Shown: one piece after another, positions 1 through 10,400 of the stretch
How positions within the stretch are numbered: the stretch's first letter is position 1
Layout: each line of letters starts with the position of its first letter
Assembly: GCA_015069415.1 (NCBI GenBank)
Contig: SVIQ01000001.1
Location: forward strand, 75,860 to 139,859
Direction: 5' to 3'
Length of the DNA stretch: 64,000 nucleotides
From: Clostridiales bacterium
Lineage (GTDB): Bacteria; Bacillota; Clostridia; Christensenellales; UBA1242
The notes under the pieces: generated by a model
Databases searched by the model: none
Seen by the model: only the letters and a program-made list of their open reading frames with translations
Told to the model about the DNA's origin: nothing
Made by a program: the position numbers and the translations under genes

Positions 1-2692
1 AAATAAAATCATCCAACGAACCATTCTTTTCTTTAATTCTATTACAAAAATCAATCAATTCTTCTTGAGAATGAAATATACAAGGAATTACAGAATGACT
101 TGAATCTTTTTTATTTAATCCAAATCTATTATTCACCGAAACAATTTCATATCCTTTAAATGTTTTTGATGATTCATCTCTTATTATTTTTCTTGGGCTA
201 AAACGAATTATTGCGTATTTTTCCAATTCTTCTACAGAAGCACAAGAAGGATGAACAACAACGGTTTCTCCGAGTTTTAAACCATAACTATTAAATGGTT
301 TACCTTCTAAATCTTTGGAAATACTAGAAATAACTTGATATTTTATTCCTGCTATCTCAAGTTCTGTTTTTTTCTTTTTACTTGTCATATACTTAACTCC
401 TTTTGTTACCGCAACAGCATAATCAAAACCTATTGTTATGGCATCTGCTACTCCCAATGTAACATTTTTTACCTTTCGTGTCAAACTTTTTGCTCTTTCT
501 TTTTTTGTTTTTTTAGTTTCTTCTCGTTTTTCAGTTTGTGAAATTTCAAGACTTTCAGCAAGAGCAACAACTTCAGGCTTAGCAATAAACGCCATAAACT
601 CTTTGAATTCTTTTCCTTCGAGCTCATCTTTATGGTCAAAAGAACCTGTCATCAAATCAAATTGTAATAATTCAGCTTTATCTCCACTGAATAAACGATG
701 AATTCTATCAAATACATCCCTGTCTTTAACCGACAATAAATCTCTAAGCTGTTTACCTAAAGATTTTTCATTGTTTGCATCATAATCTCTAATTGCCAAC
801 AATATTTTAAACGTTTTCAAATTTTCTCTAATTCTTTCAATGCTTGTATTAACTGGTTTCTTCTTAAACCATCCTTGTCTGTGAAGTTGAGTAATTTCAT
901 TAAATCTTGCACATTGTTGTCCTGATTCTATACAATTCTTCAATATGCTCATTCTGTACTCAATGAATTTATGATAATCTTCAATGGTTGGCATTCTATT
1001 TTCATCTAGCATAATTCGATTTGCTTCAGATGTAAATTCTCTTTTCATACTTTTAGTGATTTTTTTCGTCTTCAACCATCCAGCATAACGATTATACAAT
1101 GCAATTTGAGTAGCATTATCATATGTAATTTTATCTTTTGGAGTTGTTGCTTCATGTTGACCTTGATTTAAAGTTAACAACAATTCTTCTAATCTTTCAA
1201 TTTGAGCATAATCAAATTCTACAGGTTGAGCATTTTTGCCTTTGCTTGCTTTTTTCGATTTAGCTAACAACATCTCTTCAACTCTTTCTATTTGACGTTC
1301 TACCGCTTCAGCTCTTTGCGTTGTGTGGTTTTTTTGATTTATTTGTAAAGCCACTGAGGCTATGCCGTTAGCTAATACTTTCTTAATTCCGCAAACAACT
1401 GGAAGTACTGTAGGAATCGTAGCTAAAACAACTGGAGCTAGCAAAATCGCAGGATGAATAAGACCAAGTAAAATACCAGGTCCACTGTACATAAATGCTA
1501 TAGACATTCCTAAATTATGAAGAGTGTCAGTTGCTCCTTTCTTAAAGTTTGCTTTAAAGTTGTAAGTATTTGCAAAATCATACCTACCTTTCTTTTCATT
1601 GAAAGTTAAACTTCTGTCTATAAAGCAAGCTCTATCTTCTTGCATATAATCTTGCTGAGTAAATTCTTTGTCTTTTTTGTATCTTACAATTTTGTCATCA
1701 GCTTGATGTATGTTTACTGGATATGATTGGTTACCAATACTAATAGTTAAATTTTCTTTACATTTACTTTCAAAATTTTCAGAAGTTAAAGCGACATCTC
1801 CAGCTCTAAGATCTGTAATTTTTACAAGTCTACGTTTTCCTCTGTCAACAGCTGGAATACTTACTAATATGTAATCACCTTCAGGATCACAGACATATGA
1901 CGTAGTTTTAATTAAAGGTTTTTTATCTTCTACAATAGATTCTGAAATCACCCATGGCTTAGCATCTTTCATGTATGATACAGAAGTGTCCACTGGGCTA
2001 GCAGTTGACGTGACTACTGGTGTAACAGTTGGTTCGACCATTGGTGTAACTGTTGACTCTACTACTGGTGTTGGAGTCGCTTCTTTTGGTTTTCTTTCTC
2101 TAGGTTGCGGTGATTTCTTACGCTCTGGACTTTCTGTACGGCTTGTCTTTTCTTCCTTTTTACCAAACAACTCGTCATATCTAGATTTCAAACCCTCTGG
2201 ATTTAAAACAAATATTCTTTGATAAACTGTACTGTAAGAATTGTTTATTTTTGTACTATTCGCAATAATGTCAGGTCTCTGCTTAGATTTTACTTCATAC
2301 AAAGGAATATTTTTTTCTCCGCTAATTTCTCTTGTTTGAATTACTCCTTTCCCATGAATAGCATATGCTATAGGAGTGGCATCTTTAGATGGTGGTTTCA
2401 AACTAAATCTAACAGTTTCCATTTTTTCAGGAATTTCTAAACCTAAATGTTTTGGATGCTTAACATAAAATTTACGATAACCTCTTTCGTTTGTGTCATA
2501 AGAATGAAAAACTTCAACATCGGCAGATGTCAATTCTTCAACTTCTACCAAATAAGTAAAAGTTCCTTCTGGAAGTTTTTTACTAGCGGTAGCTTTTTCT
2601 ACATAATACTTTTTATCTTTAATGTAAACAATTAAAGGACCAGTTTGACCTTTATTCGCTTTTTTGTAATATTTTACACCCTCTAAAGACAT
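1..2692 (-). CDS. Large hypothetical protein, C-terminus beyond the left edge
   Basis: I do not recognise this protein. About 897 codons are open on the minus strand from an ATG at 2692 to the window edge, where it continues. The start is supported by an AGAGGTG ribosome site and a good sigma-A promoter just upstream. Residues about 1-200 are mixed and beta-rich. Residues about 190-240 are a Lys/Glu/Pro/Thr linker with imperfect PTVTPVV-type repeats. Residues about 398-451 form a long hydrophobic hairpin, probably two membrane segments. Next come charged helices with coiled-coil character (about 455-525), containing two related segments with ERxEExLL cores. The rest is Lys/Glu-rich, with a second short hydrophobic stretch. 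It has no signal peptide, so the N-terminus is probably cytoplasmic. It is co-oriented with the AT-hook membrane protein but separated from it by a terminator and its own promoter. Confidence 0.75.
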   Translation of the reverse strand, partial: MSLEGVKYYKKANKGQTGPLIVYIKDKKYYVEKATASKKLPEGTFTYLVEVEELTSADVEVFHSYDTNERGYRKFYVKHPKHLGLEIPEKMETVRFSLKPPSKDATPIAYAIHGKGVIQTREISGEKNIPLYEVKSKQRPDIIANSTKINNSYSTVYQRIFVLNPEGLKSRYDELFGKKEEKTSRTESPERKKSPQPRERKPKEATPTPVVESTVTPMVEPTVTPVVTSTASPVDTSVSYMKDAKPWVISESIVEDKKPLIKTTSYVCDPEGDYILVSIPAVDRGKRRLVKITDLRAGDVALTSENFESKCKENLTISIGNQSYPVNIHQADDKIVRYKKDKEFTQQDYMQEDRACFIDRSLTFNEKKGRYDFANTYNFKANFKKGATDTLHNLGMSIAFMYSGPGILLGLIHPAILLAPVVLATIPTVLPVVCGIKKVLANGIASVALQINQKNHTTQRAEAVERQIERVEEMLLAKSKKASKGKNAQPVEFDYAQIERLEELLLTLNQGQHEATTPKDKITYDNATQIALYNRYAGWLKTKKITKSMKREFTSEANRIMLDENRMPTIEDYHKFIEYRMSILKNCIESGQQCARFNEITQLHRQGWFKKKPVNTSIERIRENLKTFKILLAIRDYDANNEKSLGKQLRDLLSVKDRDVFDRIHRLFSGDKAELLQFDLMTGSFDHKDELEGKEFKEFMAFIAKPEVVALAESLEISQTEKREETKKTKKERAKSLTRKVKNVTLGVADAITIGFDYAVAVTKGVKYMTSKKKKTELEIAGIKYQVISSISKDLEGKPFNSYGLKLGETVVVHPSCASVEELEKYAIIRFSPRKIIRDESSKTFKGYEIVSVNNRFGLNKKDSSHSVIPCIFHSQEELIDFCNRIKEKNGSLDDFI

Positions 2693-2715
2693 TTTATCTC
2701 ACACCTCTTTCTTTG

Positions 2716-2744
2716 ATTATATCACATAATCTACTAATTTTCAA
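2716..2744 (-). promoter_or_regulatory. Sigma-A promoter of the left-edge gene
   Basis: Read on the minus strand: -35 TTGAAA, a 17-base spacer and -10 TATAAT, about 24 bases before the ATG at 2692. Confidence 0.75.
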
Positions 2745-2832
2745 GTAATTTTGATTTATTAATTTAACATTAAACACTCATATTATACAATTATTTTACT
2801 TTTTCAAATTTAGGATACAGCTTTTTAATACA

Positions 2833-2859
2833 AAAAATCCACCAAAATGGTGGATTTTT
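2833..2859 (-). terminator. Rho-independent terminator after the AT-hook gene
   Basis: An 11-base-pair hairpin (AAAAATCCACC with GGTGGATTTTT, loop of five) lies 55 bases beyond the stop codon at 2914. The stem is flanked by A and T runs, so it could work in both directions. Confidence 0.8.
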
Positions 2860-2913
2860 CATTATTGTGATTAACAACAAACTATATTTTCAAGCCAATC
2901 GAAGAAAATTAGT

Positions 2914-5406
2914 TTATTTTTTCTTAGTTATGCGAGTTTTCTTTTCAAGAGCTTTCTTTGTTCTTTCGATTTTTGCATTTTCTTTTGCAATTTGATCATC
3001 GATTTCTTTCAAATACTCGTCAATATTCTTAATTTCATCCGCATTTTCGATCTTTCTAGGACGACCACGACGTTTTGGTTCAGTCTTTACTGTTGATTCA
3101 CTTTTCTTAGGACGGCCTCTTTTCTTTGTTTCTGGATTTGCGTCAGTTTTTACTTCAACAACTTTTTTAGGTCTTCCTCTCTTTTTAGCTTCAGTCTTTA
3201 CTTCGTTTTGAACAACTTGTTCAGCTTTTCTAGGACGACCGCGACGTTTTGGTTCAGCCTTTACTTTTGTTTCCTCTTTCTTAGGACGTCCACGTTTTTT
3301 AGCTTCTGACTTTACTTCAGCGTTTACGCCTGTTTCGACCTTTTTAGGTCTTCCACGTCCTCTCTTTGGAGCAACCTTTGTTTCGGTTTCAATCTTTCTA
3401 GGACGACCACGACGTTTTGGTTCAGTCTTTACTGTTGATTCAGTTTTCTTAGGACGACCTCTTTTCTTTGCTTCTGGTTTTATTTCAGTTTTTGCTTCAA
3501 CAGCTTTTTTAGGTCTTCCGCGAGTTTTTTTAGTCTCAACTTTTTCTTCAGTTACAACTTTCTTTGGACGACCAGGTTTTCCTTTTGGTTTTTGTGTAGT
3601 CTCTGTTTTCTTAGGTCTTCCAGCCTTCTTCTTTGGTTTTTCTTCAACAGGTACAACATCCACAACCACAGAACTCAATTCTTCTTCTGCAGGAGTTTCT
3701 TCAACAGTTTTTTCTTCAGCCAAAGATTCTTCTTGCTCTTTCTTTACTATGTCCATATAGTTGAACTTAAAACCTGAATCGCCTTGAGATTCCTCTTCTT
3801 GAGGTTTGTCGAAATCAAAATCGTCGTCTGAAGGTTCTTCTGAATCAGAATAATCATCTTCAAAATCAAAGAAGTCGTCTTCATTGCCAGTGAACTCTTC
3901 CTCTGTTTGTTCAGGTTCGAACGCTTCTTCTTGATACTCATGCTCTACTTCTTGAGGTTCAGCGATTTCTTCTTGGTAATCATTTGTATACTCATTAAAA
4001 TTTGTAGAATCTTGATCCTCTTCTTGTTCTATTTGATCAATCAATGATTGATTTTGATCATATAAACTATCTAATTCTGTTTGTTTAGCACTAATAGTTT
4101 CTTCAAGACCAATAATTTTCTTTTTAAATCCTTCAGTCTTATCTTTTTCTCTTTCTTCAACAGCCTTGTAAGCTTCATCATAAACTTTGTTACGATATGT
4201 TTCGAACTCACTCATCATTGCTCTTTCTAGAGTTTTTCTTGCTTCAGCAATAAATCCTTCGATTGTTGCAATTTCTGTTTGATATCCTTCGATTAATTTT
4301 TTATGATTTTCGCTTGCAATGTCGTAATCTCTTTCCAAATTACGTTGTCTGTCAAGCTCTTGTTGTTGTTGCTTGTTTAAGTAGTTAGTTTCAATTGAAC
4401 TAGATGCTTCGGCAAGCAAAGCCTTGTAGTTATCAAATGATTCTTTACTAACTTGAATTTGTCTACGATATTCTTTAGTGATTTCTCTAAAGTTAAGTTC
4501 TTCTTGAGTCATATCATTGTTGATTTGCTCAATGTCTTGCATATGTTTTTTACGTTCAGCCATGTAGTTTTCAGCTTCTTGCATAGCTCTTTCCAAAACA
4601 AGTGAACTTTCAACTCCAGCCTCATCAAAATTGAATTTTTCATGCTCAACGTTTCTAAGTCTTGCTCTTTCAAGTTCGCGTTGTTCTTCCTCAGCACGTT
4701 TTTGTAAATACGCATAAAGGATAGGAATACCTTTCTTAATTTCGCTTTGTTCAAACAAAATTTCGTAATCAACATACTCTGGAAGAGTGCGAGTTGCTTT
4801 GTCAATGTTAACTTCAAAATATTGGTAATTTTGGTTTAGATCACTAACAATTGCATTATGTCTCAAATCTAAGAAAATTGTTACAATATAATTGAGTAAC
4901 AAAATAATTGCAGGAGTGAGCATTGTTTGAGATAACAATTGTCCAATATCTGTTGCAGTTTCGTAATCATAAAGTCTTAACAAAACAGAGGCAAAAGCTA
5001 ATATGTAAGAAATAATGTTCATTGTTGTAATGTCACGTTTAAATGTACTGTTCTTTAATGGAGTTGCAACACAGTTCTCAAATGACATATAGTAACTTGC
5101 ATTATGTTCTCTGTACAAAACAAATTGTTGCCATTGTTTACGTAAAAGCTTTGGAACTTTTCTTGATTTCATTTTGTTGTTAAACGAAACTAAGTTGTCC
5201 TCATTAATATTTGGATTGTCAATAAAATAACTGTTGAACATGTCAATAGTTTTAATAAGTTTTGCCTCATACGCATGAGTAGTGGAAAGAATTACACAAA
5301 AAATTGTGAATAAAAATAATGCAATAGCAGTTATAAAAATTGCATTAAATGCCACATAATCTGGTATTGAAGTAAAAAACTTGTCTACTTCTTCAAAAAT
5401 ATTCAT
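2914..5406 (-). CDS. Membrane-anchored coiled-coil protein with eleven AT-hook motifs
   Basis: Unrecognised 830-residue protein with a striking architecture. Three membrane segments lie near the N-terminus (about residues 18-42, 130-150 and 161-180). A long Glu/Gln/Lys coiled coil spans about 225-445. A very acidic stretch covers about 455-560. A Lys/Arg/Pro-rich tail (about 590-785) contains eleven GRP cores of AT-hook type, such as KKRGRPKK and RRGRPRK, which in characterised proteins bind the minor groove of AT-rich DNA. A final Lys-rich helix ends in ITKKK. The AT-hook region is built from tandem duplications visible in the DNA. An AAGGGGAAATTT ribosome site precedes the ATG, with a TATAAT further upstream. 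The inferred role is attachment of AT-rich chromosomal DNA to the membrane. No known chromosome-anchoring family is recognised, and AT-hook-like tails can also arise as low-complexity basic sequence. Confidence 0.85.
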   Translation of the reverse strand: MNIFEEVDKFFTSIPDYVAFNAIFITAIALFLFTIFCVILSTTHAYEAKLIKTIDMFNSYFIDNPNINEDNLVSFNNKMKSRKVPKLLRKQWQQFVLYREHNASYYMSFENCVATPLKNSTFKRDITTMNIISYILAFASVLLRLYDYETATDIGQLLSQTMLTPAIILLLNYIVTIFLDLRHNAIVSDLNQNYQYFEVNIDKATRTLPEYVDYEILFEQSEIKKGIPILYAYLQKRAEEEQRELERARLRNVEHEKFNFDEAGVESSLVLERAMQEAENYMAERKKHMQDIEQINNDMTQEELNFREITKEYRRQIQVSKESFDNYKALLAEASSSIETNYLNKQQQQELDRQRNLERDYDIASENHKKLIEGYQTEIATIEGFIAEARKTLERAMMSEFETYRNKVYDEAYKAVEEREKDKTEGFKKKIIGLEETISAKQTELDSLYDQNQSLIDQIEQEEDQDSTNFNEYTNDYQEEIAEPQEVEHEYQEEAFEPEQTEEEFTGNEDDFFDFEDDYSDSEEPSDDDFDFDKPQEEESQGDSGFKFNYMDIVKKEQEESLAEEKTVEETPAEEELSSVVVDVVPVEEKPKKKAGRPKKTETTQKPKGKPGRPKKVVTEEKVETKKTRGRPKKAVEAKTEIKPEAKKRGRPKKTESTVKTEPKRRGRPRKIETETKVAPKRGRGRPKKVETGVNAEVKSEAKKRGRPKKEETKVKAEPKRRGRPRKAEQVVQNEVKTEAKKRGRPKKVVEVKTDANPETKKRGRPKKSESTVKTEPKRRGRPRKIENADEIKNIDEYLKEIDDQIAKENAKIERTKKALEKKTRITKKK
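3040..3640 (-). repeat. Internal repeats encoding AT-hooks
   Basis: Eleven units each encode a GRPKK or GRPRK core, separated by 10-20 residues rich in Thr, Lys and Glu. At the DNA level a block of about 80 bases at 3049-3128 recurs almost exactly 342 bases away at 3391-3470, which shows recent segmental duplication within the gene. Confidence 0.85.
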
Positions 5407-5605
5407 AAATTTCCCCTTTGTTGAATATATTTATAGGTTTATTATAACACAAAGAAATATTAATTACTAATATTTTTCGATATTTTTTTAAAATTTTTTT
5501 AAATTTTTTTATTTATTTAATTTTTTAATTTAATTATTTATAAATAATTAATTCATTAATTTATTATTTTTAATGTTAATTTTTCGAATTTTAGACATAA
5601 TACTC

Positions 5606-5634
5606 TTGACATTTTATTGATTTGTAATTATTAT
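5606..5634 (+). promoter_or_regulatory. Sigma-A promoter of the zinc peptidase gene
   Basis: TTGACA at 5606-5611, a 17-base spacer and TATTAT at 5629-5634; an overlapping TATAAT lies three bases further on. The ribosome site AAGAGGTAG follows just before the ATG at 5653. Confidence 0.75.
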
Positions 5635-5652
5635 AATAAAAAGAGGTAGATT

Positions 5653-6366
5653 ATGATTTATTATATTTACTACATTTTAGGAATTGTTATGATTCCCGGC
5701 ATTATTATGGGAATATGGGCTCAATCTAAAGTTTTTTCAACATTTAATCATTACAACAAAATTGAAACAAAACATGGGAAAAGTGCTAGCGAAGTAGCTA
5801 GATATATGTTAGACAGTGTCGGATGCGTAGACACAAAAATTAAACCTATTAAAGGTGAATTAACAGACAATTTTGATCCAAGAAATAACACTGTATCATT
5901 GTCAGAAAGTGTTTACAATGAAAGATCGGTTGCTTCAATTGGAGTTGCTTGCCATGAAATTGGACACGTGATTCAACACAAAGAAAAATATGCACCAATT
6001 CAAGTAAGAAACAAACTTGTTCCAGTCATTAATGTTTTAGGATATTTTGCTTGGCCTTTAATCTTCATTGGATTAATCGCAGAAATTATTTTCTATGCAA
6101 CGTTTGCAAAATGGTTAATCTGGGTTGGAGTTGGAGTTTACGCACTTAACACAATTTTCTGTTTAATAACTTTACCAATTGAAAGAAATGCTAGCAAACG
6201 TGCTTACAAAATGTTAGTTTCAACTGGAGAAATGGATGAAAAAGAAGCTGAAGGTGTGAAAAAAGTTTTAGATGCAGCAAGTTTAACATACGTTGCTGCA
6301 TTAGTAACAAGTATTCTTTCTTTGTTAAGACTTTTATTATTTATCTTCATCGCTAGAGAAAAATAA
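5653..6366 (+). CDS. yugP: Membrane zinc metallopeptidase, YugP family
   Basis: A 237-residue membrane protein of the neutral zinc metallopeptidase family typified by Bacillus YugP. The zinc site is the HEIGH motif at residues 101-105, following a VAC segment as in the family. Membrane segments are seen at about 4-22, 128-175 (a hairpin) and 215-234. Size and layout match the usual 220-240 residues. The active site should face the cytoplasmic or membrane interface; substrates of this family are not well established. The start is fixed by an AAGAGGTAG ribosome site and a sigma-A promoter. The 3' end overlaps that of the convergent alanine racemase gene by 14 bases. Confidence 0.9.
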   Translation: MIYYIYYILGIVMIPGIIMGIWAQSKVFSTFNHYNKIETKHGKSASEVARYMLDSVGCVDTKIKPIKGELTDNFDPRNNTVSLSESVYNERSVASIGVACHEIGHVIQHKEKYAPIQVRNKLVPVINVLGYFAWPLIFIGLIAEIIFYATFAKWLIWVGVGVYALNTIFCLITLPIERNASKRAYKMLVSTGEMDEKEAEGVKKVLDAASLTYVAALVTSILSLLRLLLFIFIAREK

Positions 6367-7366
6367 AATTTCCTCTAAGGTGTGAAAATCTAATAACTAT
6401 TTCACTTTCAATATTTTTAGTGTAATTAGAATAATTCAAAATGGAGTTGTCATCATTTAAAATTTCTACGACATCTCCTTTTTTTAATTTTAAATTTCCG
6501 ATATCAAGCATGAAACAATCCATGCAGACATTTAAAACTCTACATTTCCGACCTAAAACTTTTAACTTCATACCAATATATCTTAAATCAAAGCCGTCGG
6601 CATATCCTATCGACACAATGGCAACTTTAGTCTTTTTGTCTAAAACACATCGACGACTGTAACCAACAAGTTCATTTTGGTCTACAATTTTTATTTCTAG
6701 AATTTTTGACTGAATTTTAACAACCGGTTTAAAATTCTCAGTTTTTCTTACATACAAAGAATGTCCTATTCGAACCATATTTAAATGATGATTTTTTATT
6801 TCATTTACTCCACTGTTGTCTGCATGAACAATTAAATTTTTATTTACAGTTTTTGCAACTTTCACGAAAGGTAAAAATCTTTTCATTTGTTTTTCAACAT
6901 GTTCATCAGTTGTAGCAAAATGCGTGTAAATTCCTTCAAGTATTAATTTACTATTTTTTATTTTTTCTAAAATATTTTTGAAATTTTTTAAATCGTCAAA
7001 TCCATATCTATTCATTCCCGTATTTATTTTTAAATGTATTTTAACTTTTTTGTTGCTATTAATTAAAAAATCTAGTTCGCATTCACTTCCGCATGTAAAA
7101 GAAAAATCCTCATTTATTTCGTTTTCAATAGGACCAACAATTAATATTTTCTTATTGCTTATATTTCTAACTTGTTCAGCTTCAAAATAATATGCGACAC
7201 CATAAAAATCTACGAAATCATCAATTACTTTTACAACTTGATTTAGTCCTACTCCGTAAGCATTAGCTTTTACCATAGCACAAATTAACGAATTAGGGTT
7301 TTGTAATTTTACACTTTGTACATTTTCTTTTAATCTAACTGTATCCACAATAAAAGAATTAAACAT
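6353..7366 (-). CDS. alr: Alanine racemase
   Basis: A PLP-dependent fold-III alanine racemase, interconverting L- and D-alanine for peptidoglycan. The N-terminal MVKANAYGVG places the PLP lysine at K33. The MVRIG stretch supplies the arginine that contacts the pyridine ring. SIGYADGF, about residue 250, carries the second catalytic tyrosine region. CMDCF replaces the usual SMDQ-type loop. At 337 residues it is about 30 shorter than typical enzymes, mainly through loops. No clear ribosome site precedes the ATG at 7366, although a TATAAA lies about 15 bases upstream. Related PLP proteins such as serine racemases are possible, but alanine racemase fits best. Its stop codon lies inside the end of the convergent yugP gene. 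Confidence 0.88.
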   Translation of the reverse strand: MFNSFIVDTVRLKENVQSVKLQNPNSLICAMVKANAYGVGLNQVVKVIDDFVDFYGVAYYFEAEQVRNISNKKILIVGPIENEINEDFSFTCGSECELDFLINSNKKVKIHLKINTGMNRYGFDDLKNFKNILEKIKNSKLILEGIYTHFATTDEHVEKQMKRFLPFVKVAKTVNKNLIVHADNSGVNEIKNHHLNMVRIGHSLYVRKTENFKPVVKIQSKILEIKIVDQNELVGYSRRCVLDKKTKVAIVSIGYADGFDLRYIGMKLKVLGRKCRVLNVCMDCFMLDIGNLKLKKGDVVEILNDDNSILNYSNYTKNIESEIVIRFSHLRGNFIFL

Positions 7367-7456
7367 AACATTATTTATGTTTTTATAATTTGCTGAGTGC
7401 TATTTTTTTTAATCTTTCGATATAAAAATAAATTGTATGTAATTAATAAATACAAA

Positions 7457-7488
7457 AAAAGTAGTTCTGTTTTCACAAAACTACTTTT
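7457..7488 (-). terminator. Terminator of the giant lipoprotein gene
   Basis: Hairpin AAAAGTAGTT with AACTACTTTT around a 12-base loop, a few bases beyond the stop codon at 7493; T-rich on the minus strand. Confidence 0.75.
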
Positions 7489-7492
7489 AAAT

Positions 7493-10400
7493 TTAGAACA
7501 AGATTACTGTGTCAGTAATAGATTTTTGATCCCAAGAATTAGGAGCATCATTTCCAATTATAAAGAATAATTTGTTTCCGCCTCCACAAACGTTTATGTA
7601 AACATTTTCAGAATCTTTTATTTCCTTAATCAATGAAATCTGATCACTTTCAGAATTTTGACTTAAATCTAATTTATAATTAGAACTTATGTCCTCAAAC
7701 TTGGTTTTACCTGTACCATTTAAAATTAAATTGTTATTTTTCAATTCTAATTTAATTCCTTTTACTGTAACATCTTCAGAATCTACTGTTTCCGTCCATG
7801 AAGATTCAATACTAAACTCACTATTCGAAGAAGCAATCATTAATCCTAGAGCTCTGTATAATGTAATTTGATTTTTAAGTTCAGCATCTTCATATTCTTT
7901 TCCTTCAACAGGTTTTTCTTTAAAGAATGTGTAGAACTCGCTTAAATTTTCTTTCCAGTAATCAAGAGTTTCTTTAGACAATGTTACATTTTTAACCTTT
8001 TCCAAACCAGTGTAAATCACACTTGACGGAACAGCACCTAACGAAGCATCCTTTATTGCACCGTTTCCAGTTCTCATTTCTTTAAATTTTTGACATGAGA
8101 AATCTTGAGCAATAACTCCACCAGTGTAATAACCTTTAAGTTTTCCATTGAAAGTTGAATTTGTAATGTAACCGTCAACATTTCTTGCAACAAAACCACC
8201 TACAACAGATGTATAACCTTCATTAATTATATCAACTGTAACATCAGCATTGTCAATTAAACCACCTAAGTTAAGACCGACAACGCCAGCCATTCCATAT
8301 TCAGAAAGTTTAAACACATCGCCATTTACTTGAATTGTAGCATGTTGAATTACACCTCTGTTTTCTCCAGCAACTACCGCTGAATATCTATAACCTTTAA
8401 CTGTTGCATTATTAAGTGTCACATTGACATTTTCAATCTTTGTTCTTTCTCCAACAAAACCGAACACTGCTCCAGCAGAATCTCCAGTAACCAAAACAGA
8501 TCCATTAACTGAAATATTGTAAGCTAAGCTGTAATTTTTAATATCACTTTCATTTATCGTTACTCCAGCAACATCAAATCTTCTTGAACTGTTTTTGTAA
8601 CCATCAATAATTCCCGCCACCGCACCGGCGTAGTAAACATCTTTAACATTTGCTGATTTTCCAGTCGCTTGAGATAAATAGATATTATATTGACCGTCTG
8701 ATACAGTTCTTGTGCTTGTTGCACTAACATTTGATGAAATTAATGCTAAATCAATGTTTCCTTTAATAACACCAGCAACACCACCAACTGCATTTGCCCC
8801 ACTAACAACTAGTTCTGGAGAGTCTACGGTAATGTTGTACAAAGCATAACCATCAATGATTCCAGCAAGAACACCAACAGTCTTTGTTCTGGACGCACTA
8901 ACACGAATCGCACTCACCGTCAAATTTCTAACAGCAAATGAGAAGTAGTTATTCATTCGTTTCATTTCTTTGAACAATCCAACACTTTCACGAGCGTCAT
9001 CATAATTCAAACGAATTCCAGTAACAGACATATTGTTACCTTGAATGTTACCAGAGAACACCGCTTCACTTGATTTCAAATTAGAATAATATCCAGACAA
9101 ATCAATGTCGTTTACTATTCTGTAGTAATCCGTAGAAATCTTTTCGCCACTGTTGAAATATTTATTCCAAATATCTTCATTGTATATAACAATTGGATTT
9201 CTCTTTAATCCATAAGTGTTGTCAGAAACTTCTTTTGTTTGTGTAACTTCCGCGTAACCATTAACATCAACCGTTGTTTCAGTTATGATTATATTTCTAA
9301 GTCCGTAATAAGTTGTAACTTTTTTATCTTTACCTTCAACGACGTTAGGTGCTGATGAATAAGAAATACTCAAACTTACATGTTCTAAACATGACACAAG
9401 CTGAGGAACCCCCTCTCTCATAATCCAAACACCACCCTCAAATCCGTTTGAAGAGTACACAAAACCTTTTTGTTTTGTCACATCTTGATTTGTCAAACTC
9501 ACAACCGTTGTAAGCCCTTCAATTCCGTTAGAATATCCAACTTGATTTGTAACAATTTCAAAACTATTAGCAATTGTTCCAAGATTTGAATTTGGAGAAG
9601 CAAACATATAGAATGAGTTACTACGGACTCCACCGGCAATGTTTGTGTAAACACGATTAATTGTTCCATTGTTTTCGTAAACAAAACCTGAGAACATATT
9701 GTTGTTTGTATCTCCAACAACTCGCATTGACACATATGAATCTGTTATCGTTCCAGAATTCTCAAGAACAAATCCGGCTGAAATATCCTTAGCAGATAAA
9801 TTACCAATTGTCCTTGCAGATGATGACGTTCCTTTAAAAGAACTTCCTAGAGTCACATGACTCATTGAAATATGAGACTTGTTGTCGAGAACAAATCCAG
9901 CAACTTTAATATCTATAGACAAAGATGATAAAGTGCTGTTGTAAGCATAAATTTTACCTTCAAAAGAGTTAGACACAATTTTTCCATTGTTTGTATGAAC
10001 AAATCCAGCAAAATTTGCAAGACCATAGAAGTACATTTTGCTTATTGAATTTGTAATGTGTCCAGCATTTGTTTCAACTAAACCAGCAACATTGAAGTTA
10101 TAAGTAGTTAAACCAGCAGTTTTGTATGTTTCCAATTTGCTTGCTCTAACCGCCATTCTTCCTTCAGTTTCACAATTTGAAATTACACCCAAGTTGTTAA
10201 CAGCAATTCCGCCAAATTTTACACTTGTGCATTCACTTGCTTTCTCTGTAAAATCATAATAATCTCCAGCTCTTGAAACTTCTTCGTATTGCACTCTTCC
10301 AAATCCAGAGTAAACAACTTTTAGGTTAAGCACAGCGCTTTCTTCATAAATAGTGTTAAACAATCCAAAGACAAGGTCTGTAGTTGTTGAAGTTGCAAAA

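Noticed and set aside
335..701. Small plus-strand reading frames rich in Phe and Ser
   Set aside because: They are antisense to the long minus-strand gene that runs off the left edge, lack ribosome sites and have a composition dictated by Lys/Glu codons on the other strand.
7395..7402. Half of a CIRCE (HrcA) operator, GAGTGCTA, upstream of alr
   Set aside because: The inverted partner nine bases away is missing, so it is a chance half-site.
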